Shown here piece after piece: positions 1 to 10,800 of a stretch of 32,969 nt of DNA. The stretch spans positions 1 through 32,969 of the forward strand of contig JAPOXO010000116.1 in assembly GCA_026707045.1 (NCBI GenBank), written 5' to 3'. A program made the position numbers and the translations under genes. Each line of letters begins with the position of its first letter. Positions within the stretch are counted from its first letter, which is position 1. The notes below the pieces were generated by a model, which had not been told where the DNA came from, did not search any database, and saw only the letters and a list, made by a program, of their open reading frames with translations. The stretch is from Gammaproteobacteria bacterium. GTDB lineage: Bacteria; Pseudomonadota; Gammaproteobacteria; Pseudomonadales; Azotimanducaceae.

Positions 1-1696
1 TTTGTGCACCATCTTTGTTATCGACCCAAACGAGCTGTTCAAGCACCGTGGCACCTAGGTCTCGTTCGAGTTCTCGCCGAATATCGTCAGAAGTCATGCA
101 CAAAATTATTGTGACGTTTTCCGCCAGCGCATTACGAATGTAGCCGCGCAGACTGTCAAGGGCAGAGAGATCGAATCCAGTAACCTTTGAAAAGTCCAAG
201 ATGACACATACGGGATGAGGATCAGATCTCAGACCCTTGTTGAGTTCGGTTGCAAGCGCAAAAGCACTTCCAAAAAAGGCGTAACCGCGCAATTGATACA
301 CCTGAGCCCGCAATCCATACACTCTCAATATGGATCGATCGGGAATGGACCTCGCCTGCGGGCTGTGCTGTTCTCGAATGCTGAAATTGGACTCCACTAG
401 AGGCACCTGACTCAGCCTGTACGCGAAAAACACGAGACTGAGGACAATACCCAAGACAATTCCTTCGAGAAAACCGACCAAGACAATAGTTGTGGCTATT
501 AGGAGCAACATGCAGTAGTCGGGGAATTGAAGACGTTGCCGGCTTCTAAACAACCATTCGCTTACGAGCAGGTAAGCAACGAACAACAAGTAGCCTGATG
601 GGGCGGGAAGCGGTACAAACCGCAACAAATCGATTCCGAAAATCAAGAACAACACCATCACAGCCGCGATCACGAGACTGTTTATGGGAGTATTCGCTTT
701 CAGAGCAATGTTGGGTATGGACAAAGTGGCAACCATGCCGCCGGGTATTCCCCCGCCTAACCCAGACGCTACGTTTGCCATCCCATGAAGTCTAAACTCG
801 GAATTCCAATCAAATTCTCTTCGTGTCGCGATTTCAAGCTGCGCATACCCCACGGCAGTGAGCACGAGTAGGACAAAAAACAGAGTGAGTGCATTCGGAA
901 TCTGTGAAACTACAGACATCCAATTGACGGCTTGTAAATGGGTTAACTCATAAAAAGGCCAGCCTCGGCTTGACCAATCCGTTGCCACGAAAAATCCAGC
1001 AGTTGTTGCATCTTCCATTGAAACTCCCAACAAGTAAAGGCACACATGGAAGACTGCGCAGAACAAAAGGAAAAGGAGCGGCATAGTCCAATATGCACCC
1101 CAGTACTTGTTTGCGATTACAAGAATTACAAACAAGAAGAGGCTGGAAAGAACCTGCGACAGTGAGACGGGATCTTGGAGCGAAGCCCAAAACTCATGGG
1201 TCCAAGAAAATCCGACAAGCTTTAACGCAAACAGAGCTATTAATAGTCCAGCACCTGTTAGTGCGCCTGCAGAAACCGAAAATGGCACAAACCTGAAGAC
1301 ATTTGCAAGTCTGAGACTTCCAATCAAGAAAAAGAGAATTCCACTCAGTGCCGCACACAAGAAAATCACAAATGCAAACGTAATAAAGAGTTCGTAGCCT
1401 GTTAAATCGAGGGATTGGGCTATCGCCACTAACACTACGACCACTGGCAGTGGAGTTGTCGCTAAGGGTGACTCGAACTTGCTAAAAAAAGCAAGGATCA
1501 CACAAAGCAATGCGGTGCCGAAGAACCAGATCTCCGTGCCACTCCGAATATACGGTTCCAGTCCGCCAGAAAAGACGATGCTGGTTACGCCAAACAGAGA
1601 GATTCCGATGCCCAAGCTCCGGACAAATCCTACCGACAATCCAGCTGTCAAATCCTCTTTCTTGAACCTAGACCATATCGAATTAGCTTCTTGCAC
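1..1696 (-). CDS. SulP/SLC26-family anion transporter with STAS domain (C-terminus off the left edge)
   Basis: The complement strand stays open for 565 codons from the window edge to a GTG at 1696-1694, which has an AGGGG ribosome site four bases upstream. An in-frame stop lies a little further upstream, and no ATG or TTG lies between, so GTG is the best start. The first two thirds are a series of hydrophobic segments. The protein opens with a charged stretch then KEDLTAGLSVGF, the usual SulP entry to TM1, followed by an IVFSGGLEPYI segment and FRFVPFSVSAG, all typical of the SulP core. The end is a STAS domain (YQLRGYAFFGSA, then VCVILDFSKVTGFDLSA). The family moves sulfate, bicarbonate or other anions across the inner membrane; the substrate cannot be told here. 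The core resembles the bacterial/fungal subgroup with an FSG motif after TM1 more than classical sulfate permeases. It is divergent from the PKS gene, and no functional link is evident. Confidence 0.88.
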   Translation of the reverse strand, partial: MQEANSIWSRFKKEDLTAGLSVGFVRSLGIGISLFGVTSIVFSGGLEPYIRSGTEIWFFGTALLCVILAFFSKFESPLATTPLPVVVVLVAIAQSLDLTGYELFITFAFVIFLCAALSGILFFLIGSLRLANVFRFVPFSVSAGALTGAGLLIALFALKLVGFSWTHEFWASLQDPVSLSQVLSSLFLFVILVIANKYWGAYWTMPLLFLLFCAVFHVCLYLLGVSMEDATTAGFFVATDWSSRGWPFYELTHLQAVNWMSVVSQIPNALTLFFVLLVLTAVGYAQLEIATRREFDWNSEFRLHGMANVASGLGGGIPGGMVATLSIPNIALKANTPINSLVIAAVMVLFLIFGIDLLRFVPLPAPSGYLLFVAYLLVSEWLFRSRQRLQFPDYCMLLLIATTIVLVGFLEGIVLGIVLSLVFFAYRLSQVPLVESNFSIREQHSPQARSIPDRSILRVYGLRAQVYQLRGYAFFGSAFALATELNKGLRSDPHPVCVILDFSKVTGFDLSALDSLRGYIRNALAENVTIILCMTSDDIRRELERDLGATVLEQLVWVDNKDGAQ

Positions 1697-1829
1697 GGTA
1701 CCCCTACCTAAGTCGCAATTTCCCTCGGAAATGACCGAACGAAGAATTTTTAGATTAATTCATATCATACGGATAACACGAGGTTCACGAGACTAACCAT
1801 CGTGCCGAAATTCATCACGCACTTGACAT

Positions 1830-1834
1830 AGAGG
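1830..1834 (+). promoter_or_regulatory. Ribosome binding site that selects the TTG start of the PKS
   Basis: AGAGG at 1830-1834 stands seven bases before TTG at 1842. No in-frame ATG lies close by, and the KS domain signature (VAIVGMACRFPG) begins about nine residues after this TTG, as expected for the start of a ketosynthase. The site therefore decides the start codon. The 145-bp gap (1697-1841) must also hold the promoters of both divergent genes, but no convincing -35/-10 pair was found. Confidence 0.6.
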
Positions 1835-1841
1835 ACTAAAT

Positions 1842-4800
1842 TTGCCTTTAAAAGAACTTCCAAGAGTCGCCATCGTCGGCATGGCGTGTAGGTTTCCAGG
1901 CTGCCCCGATCTTCCATCCTTTTGGGAAAATCTTGTTGACGGAGTGAGTTGCACCAGCGAATGCCCGCCCGGTACCAATGAAGGTCGGGTTGGCGAGCTC
2001 TATCCAGATACGACAAAGATACCCAGTGCCTGTCGCTTCGGAGCGTTTCTAACAGACATCGATCAGTTTGATGCCGAGTTTTTCCGAATTTCTCCGTCCG
2101 AGGCGGAATTCTTGGATCCCCAACAAAGAATGATGCTCGAGACAAGCTGGCAGGCATTAGAAAATGCCAACATCGATCCAGAAAGCCTAAGGGCGAGCTC
2201 TGCATCGGTCTACGCCGGTATGAGCAACAACGATTATCGCTACTTAATACTTGGCGGTGCTGACACGTCCAAGCCGGCGGCTAGCCTCTACACGATTACA
2301 GGAACTTCACTCAACACGGCAATCGGCCGAGTTTCTTTTGCCATGGGATTTGAAGGTCCTGCGATGACGATCGATACTGCGTGTTCATCCTCGTTGGTCG
2401 CTATGCATGAAGCGGTGGGTGCACTGCAAACCGGTGAAAGTGACATCGCTCTTGCAGGCGGGGTGCAATTGATCCTCTCCGGCAAATTGACTGAAATTCG
2501 AGCAAATGCCGGCATGCTCTCGCCAGATGGCACGTGCAAGACGTTTGACGAAGCAGCAGATGGCTATGTCCGTGGAGAAGGGTGTGGAATTGTCGTGTTG
2601 AAACGACTTGAAGATGCCGAAAGAGACGGCGACCACATCTGGGCCTGTGTTGCGGCCACTGCCATTAACCAAGACGGATCTAGTGATGGACTGACAGTTC
2701 CTCGTGAACTTTCTCAGAGGTCTGTCATTGCCGCAGCAATTGACCAAGCCCAGATTCGACCTTCAGACGTCGATTACCTAGAGGCTCACGGTACCGGTAC
2801 TCCCGTCGGAGACCCCATAGAAATAAACGCAGCGGCTGAAGTCTACGGCCAGGGAAGAAACAAGCGGCAGCCCCTCCTTATTGGATCTGTGAAAACCAAT
2901 ATGGGGCACCTTGAACCTGCCGCTGGAGTTGCTGGTGTTATTAAAGTCGCATTGGCCATCAGATTCGGATTGATCCCGAAGCACCTAAACTTCAAGAATC
3001 CGAGCTCAGCGATCAACTGGGACGATTTGCCGATTCAGGTGGCCGACAAATCGACGCCTTGGCCACAGAAAGATGTTGCAGAACGTTTCGGAGGCATCAA
3101 CTCGTTCGGATTTTCGGGTACGAACGCCCATGTGATCCTACAAGGCTATGGAGAGTTTCTACCTGAAATCTCACCTAAAGAAGCATTTCAATTTGTTAAT
3201 GGGCTGCCTACAAAGGTCAGTTGCAAAGACTCAGTCCAAACGGCTCAGACTGGCGATTCCAATGAGATAGGCGTTCATAGAAAGCGAATTCTGCCGGTTT
3301 CTGGAAAATCCCACAACGCTTTGTTAGACATGTCCAAAGCTTATTTGGATTGGATACATGCAAGATCGGACAGAGAACAAGACGCAGAAGCAATAACCAA
3401 TTGCCAATTGGATGACTTGGCGTGGACAGCTAGCATCGGAAGAAGCCACTTCAATCATCGAAAAGCAGTTGTATTTGATTGTTCGCAGTCGCTTGTAGAT
3501 CAACTCGAGCAACTGACTTCGTTGGAAACGGTCGCTCCCTGTGGAAAACCTAGGAGTGTCGGATTCGTATACACGGGTCAAGGCAGTCAGTGGGTAGGAA
3601 TGGGAGAAGCACTTTACGAGACGGAACCTGTTTTCAAGTCCACAATCGATCGATGTGAAGCAATCATCCAATCGGAGCGCAATGCTTCTTTGATTGATGC
3701 CATGTTTGGCAATACTGCAGATGCCGAGCAATTGCTAGAAGATCCTAGTTGGGTACAACCGGCAATCTATACGCTGGAATGCGCACTCACTGACTTGTGG
3801 GCAAGCATCGGAGTGCAACCAATCGTTGTTGTGGGACACAGTCTTGGGGAAATTGCAGCTGCAAGAACTGCCGGTGTCTTCAGCCTTGAAGACGGGTGCC
3901 GCTTTGCGTCCGCTCGAGGACGTTTGATGAGTCAACTGCCAGGGCCCGGCCTCATGGCGGCGGTTTTTCTTCCTGAACCAGAACTCAGATCCGTAGTGGA
4001 TGCGCACAACGAAACCAACAAGGAAGTTGACATCAATATCGCCGCTCTGAACGGAACACACCAAGTCCTGAGTGGGTATCAACACCAGTTGGAGCCGCTC
4101 CTTGAACAATTGGAACAGGAAGACGTTCGCGTACGACGACTGAAGAAGAGTCCCGCATATCACAGTTCTTTGGTTGAACCCATTCTTGATGCGTTGGAGG
4201 AGGTGATCTCCAATCTTAAAGTCTCGCCTCCCCGTCTTCCCATTGTCAGTAATGTGACAGGAGAATTAGTACCTTCCGAAATGCTTCTCGACGGAAGCTA
4301 TTGGCGGCGCCACGCCAGACAAACAATCAAGTTCCGAAATGGAATAGAAACTATTGCCTCAATTGGGGTCGATGCCGTTCTAGAGGTTGGACCGGACTCA
4401 GTGTTGGGGCCGATGGCTCAGATGTCGTGGCCTGAATCGTCGGAGTCTCCAGCAATGGTTTTGTCGAGTCTTCAAATGCCCAGAGAGTCGCGACCGGAAC
4501 GACCGTTGGATGGTGGATTCATCGAATGTGTTGCACAAGCCTACGAACACGGTCTAGACATACGTTTTGAGGGACTCTTTGGAGGAGAAACCAGAAGAAA
4601 GATCAATATTCCTGGGTATGCATTTCAGCGACGAAGACATTGGGTTGAAGCCAGCAGAAGAAAGCAAGGTACTGACGATCACGAACTGTTAGGTGCTCGA
4701 CTCGAAACCCCCCGTGGAGAAGTGTTGTACGAAACTAAGCTGTTCACAACCGATCCAAATTGGTTGAACGAACACCGGGTCTTTGGGCAGGTCATTGTTC

Positions 4801-7800
4801 CTGGAGCGTTTTTCGGTTCGATGTCAATCGCTTCGAGTAGCCCAGTAGGACGAGTCGCAGTGAATGATCTGCAATTGCACAATCCGATGGTTTTCTCTGA
4901 TTCAGAAGGGGAGGAAGAGCAGGAATCTCGTCGAGTCCAACTCATTCGCGAGAAACCAAATGACAATGGCGTCTTTCCATTTGAAATATTTAGCAAGAGC
5001 TCAACAGACAACAATTGGGTACTCCACGCAACAGGTACTGTCACACCTGATTCAAGTCATACAGAATTTGAAGGCCCGCTAAATCTTGCATCGTTACAAG
5101 AGCAACTCGCTGCTAGAAACCTCAAAGAGTATTACGATGAAAAGTCGGCAACAAATATCCAACTCGGATCTCCGTTTCGCAATCTGAAAACATTACATAC
5201 CCGATCAGGGGAGGCACTTGCGGAAATAGCGATCCGTGATGAAGACGCATTGCCTGGCGCAGAGCTGCAACCTTTGTTACTCGATGCGTTTTTCCAGGTT
5301 CTATCCGCCGCAAGAGAGTCTTCTGGAATTGGGGAAGGCACGACCTATATTCCATTCGGATGGGAACAACTCACGTTAAATCTGCCGGTTCCTGAGACAA
5401 TGATTTGCCATGCACGCCTGCATGTAGAAGACTCTAAAAATGGCGAAACGACGGAACCACAAATACCGGAAACTGTAAGTGGAGATTTGTGGATTGGCAC
5501 ACGTACGGGTCGGCAGCTTGGACTGCTTCAAGGATTAGTTCTTAAACGAACCACTCGTTCGTCATTGCTCTCTGCTGTAGAGAACCCGATTGACCTTATC
5601 TACGACATTGTTTGGCGAGAAACTAGGCATCCAAATTCCATTAGGACTGAACATCCACTAGCTGAACTCTCTGACTTGGGATCTAGCGTAAACCCATTCT
5701 TCGACTACTTGAAAGCTCAAGGAGTTACACCAGACGAACGAGTGGAACTGCTCAATGATCTTGAACTCTTTGCGCAGTCCTGGGTTTCGTCAATGCTGGA
5801 TGCGGCTGGCTTGAGAACACAGGAAAATGCTGTCCTAGATATACCCAGCTTCATGTCCGCTTTGAACGTGCAAGATGCTCATGAGCAATTGTTCAATCGA
5901 ATGCTTGAAATCTTGGTTCGAGCAAAGGTACTCGATCGATCACCTACGGGTGAGTTTTCCGTGGCATTGAAAGTTGACGAACCTCTCCCTAGCCATATCG
6001 GTAATCCTGAACAAATGTTCAAAGAGCTTCAAGACAAACATCCGCACGGAATGTATGAACTCTCGATGCTCAATCGTTTTGGATCAAACATGATCAATCT
6101 CCTTCAGGGAGAGATGGACCCGCTGGCGCTTCTTTTTGACGAAGACTCGGAAGATGCTACCGACTTCTACCGTACAGCACCAGTATCGGCCGCAGGAAAT
6201 CGATTGCTGGGAAATGTCATTGCTCGGCTCGTCCAAGAAATACCGGACGACCGCCCACTTCGCGTCATAGAGGTTGGAGCAGGTACAGGTGCGACAACTG
6301 AAATTGTTTTCGAGGAACTTGGTGAGAAAAACCTCGAATACATGTACACCGACATTTCCGCTGGATTCTTCTATGCCGCAGAACAACGATTCGCCGAAAA
6401 CGCTATAGGCATTGAATACCTTGCTCTGGATATCGAAAACGATCCAATCGCTCAAGGATTCTCTCAGGGTTACTACGACATTGTCATCGCTGCCAACGTC
6501 CTGCACGCAACACGAGACTTGCAGGCCACTTTAAGCAATTGTCGCGAGCTCCTAGCACCAGGAGGATTTTTGCTGGCTCTCGAGTCTTTGAAAGGAAGAT
6601 CATGGCAAGACCTAACCTTCGGTTTTCTTGATGGATGGTGGAGATATAGCGACTCTTACCGCGTCAATCATGCTCTGGCTAGTCCTGAGATTTGGCGTGC
6701 TGCATTAAAGGATGCCGGATATGAGGATTCAATCGTTTTCGGCGGCGAGACATTGTCAGATGACACCGGTCCTCTCGGTTCGGGAACGGTCGTGGCGCAG
6801 GCACCCAAGAGTCCAATGCTTCGCCCAGGTACTTGGATCATTGAACCCGACTCCGGCGATGTTGGATCAAGAATCAAACAAACTCTTGAGTCTTTGGGGC
6901 AGGAAGTTGTAGTCACAAGCTACGAGAGTCCCTCAGAGCAAGTCTCCGTACAAAGTTCCCCGGGCACAATTGGACACAACGAGCTCCTCGCGACACTAGA
7001 TTCTCTCTCATCGCCGCTTCGAGGCGTGATTCACCTTGCCGCCTTAGACGGCCACGATATCAATGCGTCAGTGGAAGAACTTGCTCTGGACATTAAAAGC
7101 GGTACTGGCAGTGCGCTCAGTCTTGTAAAAGTCCTAATGGAGTCAGGAATTAATCCCACTAGTGGACTCTGGTTCGTGACCCGCGGGGCTCAGGTGCTAG
7201 AAACGGAGCAATCGGGGATACTCTCAGGATCCACGCTTTGGGGGTTTGGAAAAGTTGTTGGACTCGAAACTCCATATCTGAATCCGAAGGTGGTGGATCT
7301 CGATCCAATAGAGGACGACATTGATGAACTAATGAACGACCTGCTATCCCCCACCGAAGAAAACCACATTGCCTATCGAAGAAGTACTCGATATGCGGCT
7401 CGTCTCGTTTCAGCAGTGGAAGGTCCTAGCCAATTTGAGCTACCTGAAGACCCCAATTGGATAGTCGCGGCAGGAGACGAAGGATCACTTTTGGATATTG
7501 GCACAACACCTCAAACACCAATTGATCTTGAGCCTAGGCAAGTTCAAATTCAAGTTGAGGCAGCTGGAATCAACTTCTCAGATGTGCTAGTTGCTCTCGG
7601 AGCACAAGTACCCAATGCTTCTCTGGGATTGGAATTCTCTGGCTATGTCGTCGACCTCGGTTCAGATGTGGACGAGTTTTCAGTGGGCCAACGCGTCGTC
7701 GGAATGGGATTTGGGACGTTTGGACCAAAGATCACAACACATGCGGATTTGGTTGCGTTATGTCCCGATCAACTGACGTTTTCAGAACTCGCCACCATTC

Positions 7801-10800
7801 CTATCGCATTTGCGACTGCAGCAATTGGATTTGAACTTGCTAATCTCAAAAAAGGGGAACGTGTGTTAGTGCACTCTGCGGCCGGAGGAGTCGGACTTGC
7901 AGCAATTCAATTGGTACAAGCCAGAGGTGCAGAGGTTTTCGCCACGGCTAGCAAACACAAGCAATCGTATCTCCGATCCATTGGTATCACAAACGTATTC
8001 GATAGTAGAACTACGGATTTCTCTAAAGAAATTCTCGATGCCACAGATGGTCAAGGTGTCGAAGTAGTCTTGAATAGCTTGACCAGCGAAGGATTTATCG
8101 ACGCAACCCTCGAGTGCTTGGGACAAGGAGGCCGTTTTGTTGAGATTGGGCGGCTAAACATATTCACTGACGAACAAATGTCTTCTGTTCGACCGGATGT
8201 CGACTACCACATAGTTTCGCTTGACGAACTGAAGCGGGACGAACCAGAACGTGTGGGTCGTTCATTTAGGCCATTGGTCGCGGAATTTGGCACCGGAGCT
8301 CTTCGCCCGATCCGGCACTCTAATTGGCCGATTGTAGAAGCAGCGGAAGCTCTGCAATACATGGGTTCCGCTCGTCATATTGGAAAGCTAGTACTGACCA
8401 TGCCGCCCTTGGCTAGAGGAAATCTTAGAAGCGATCGAACTTTCCTAATCACAGGCGGGATGGGTGGAATTGGCTGCGCGGTTGCGGAATGGCTTGCCGA
8501 TCAAGGGGCGAAAAACATTGTGGTCAATGGCCGTCGCGAGCCTGACACCGAGGCCGAGAAGACGATCCAAGATCTACGCGCTCAAGGTATCAACGTCGTG
8601 GCGAAAATTGCCGACATCACAAACGCGTCGATGGTTGATGCAATGTTTGAAGAGATCGACAAGTCCTTACCTCCCCTTGGAGGCGTAATTCATAGTGTTG
8701 GTGTACTCTCCGATGGATCGCTTTTAAACCAAACTTGGGAGAGATTCGAGGAGGTGCTTTGGCCAAAGATCTTGGGATCCTGGCACCTGCATGAACTGAC
8801 CAAACATCGAGACTTGGATCTGTTCGTGCTGTTTTCAAGTGCAGTGAGCGTGCTTGGAAACGCGGGACAAGCCAACCACGCCGCAGCCAACGCGTTTCTC
8901 GACCAGCTGGCCGCGCATCGACGAGCACTTGGTCTTGCTGGTCAATCCATAGCCTGGGGAGCTTGGTCCGATATTGGCGAAGCGGCCGAACAAAGAGCAA
9001 GAATCGCAACGCAATTGGAATCTTCCGGTACGCAATGGATTTCTCCCGAATTGGGCATTAGGACTCTCGAGTACTTGATTAGGCAGGATCGTAGAAACTC
9101 GGCCGCAATGTCGGTTGACTGGGCAGCCTTGGAAGACCATCTTCCAAATCGCCCTCCACTGCTGCAGGAATTGCTGTCTGTCGATGCGGAAAGTAGCAGC
9201 GCCGACTCAGACGCGTTGAATCTCGACATTGACGCACTTCTTGAATGCGAACCTCAAGAACGAGAGAGCCTGCTCGTCTCCTATGTGCAGAAACAGCTTC
9301 AATCCATATTGCGACTTCAATCGCTTCCATCGCCCAGCGTCGGATTTTTCGATCTTGGAATGGATTCCTTGATGGCAGTTGAATTGCGCAACCGATTGAA
9401 TCGTACTTTCGAAGGAGGATTGACAGTATCGCAAACGGCAGTATTCGACCACCCCGATGTCGAGTCCCTTGCAAAACACCTCGCAGACGAATTCGACAGC
9501 GATTCTTCTGACGCAAAGAGTCTCGAGCAATCATCGAGAAAAATCTCTTCAGCCGAAAGTGCCTCGATTGCAGTCATAGGAATCGCTTGCAGACTTCCTG
9601 ACGCTAACGACTATTCAACCTTTTGGAGCAATCTAGCAAATGGAGTCGATTCCCTTGCAGCAGAGAGAAACTCCAACACCATAGCAGATGGGATAGTCGG
9701 AGCAGGCTCGGCAGGCAAATTAGAGAATGTACGATGTGGATTTATAGACGGAATTGAGGAGTTTGATGCGCCATTCTTCAGAATAAGACCGATCGAAGCA
9801 CGGTCAATGGACCCCCGACAACGAATGCTATTGGAGACCTGTTGGGAAGCAATTGAAGATGCGGGAATCGATCCTTCAGGGTTGCGAGGTTCGCGCGTAG
9901 GCATCTACATCGGAATGGGTGCCAGCGAATATCGCGATGTCGTTAATGCGAACGGCGTTCAGGACAATTACATCGGCACTTCCTCCGCAATGACGACCGG
10001 CAGGATTTCCTACATTCTCGGATTGACTGGTCCTGCCGTTTCCTTTGATCTTGCCTGTGCGTCGTCGCTCGTGTCGATTCACGAAGGCATTAAGGCGTTG
10101 CAGAATGGTGAGGTGGATTTGGCCTTAGTAGGTGGGGCCAATGCACTTCTCTCCATGCCGATGATGCGATTCCATAGAGAACTCGGATTGCTCTCTCCCA
10201 CTGGAAAATGCATTCCATTCGATCAAAATGGTGACGGCTACGTCCGAGGCGAAGGATGTGGAGTCTTGCTTCTTAAACGGCTTGAAGAAGCACAAAGCGA
10301 TGGCGATCCAGTTTGGTCCACTTTGCTTGGTTCTGCCGTCAACCAGAACGGACCAAGCGCAGGACTCACCGTTCCCAATGGATCTGCTCAAGAGCAAGTC
10401 ATGCGTGATGCATTGGCACGTGCAGGAGTTCCAGCCGCCTCCATAGATTACTTGGAGGCGCATGCCAATGGATTGCCGTTGAGCGACCCCATCGAACTTC
10501 GGGCAGCTTCCTCCGTGTACACATCAGGATCCGAAAGGGGCGATCCTTTGATACTTGGATCAGTCAAAAGCAACGTGGGACATCTGGAGTGGGCTGCTGG
10601 TTCGATCGGTGTAATCAAAGTGATCCTCTCGATGAGAAACGGAAAGATTCCGCCTCAGTTACACCTAGATCATCTCAACGAGCAAGTCGACTGGACAGAC
10701 CTCAAATTGGATCCTGTGCGGACAGTCATGGACTGGCCCACCAAGAACGAATCAAGAATCGGCGCTGTGAGTGCTTTTGGGATGTCAGGAACGAACGCTC

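Noticed and set aside
948-1190. 80-codon minus-strand frame inside the transporter
   Set aside because: It is in another frame of the same strand as the SulP gene, whose translation is convincing throughout.
1765-2205. 146-codon open frame on the minus strand at the start of the PKS
   Set aside because: It lies antisense to the clear KS1 domain, has no recognisable protein pattern, and overlaps the intergenic promoter region.
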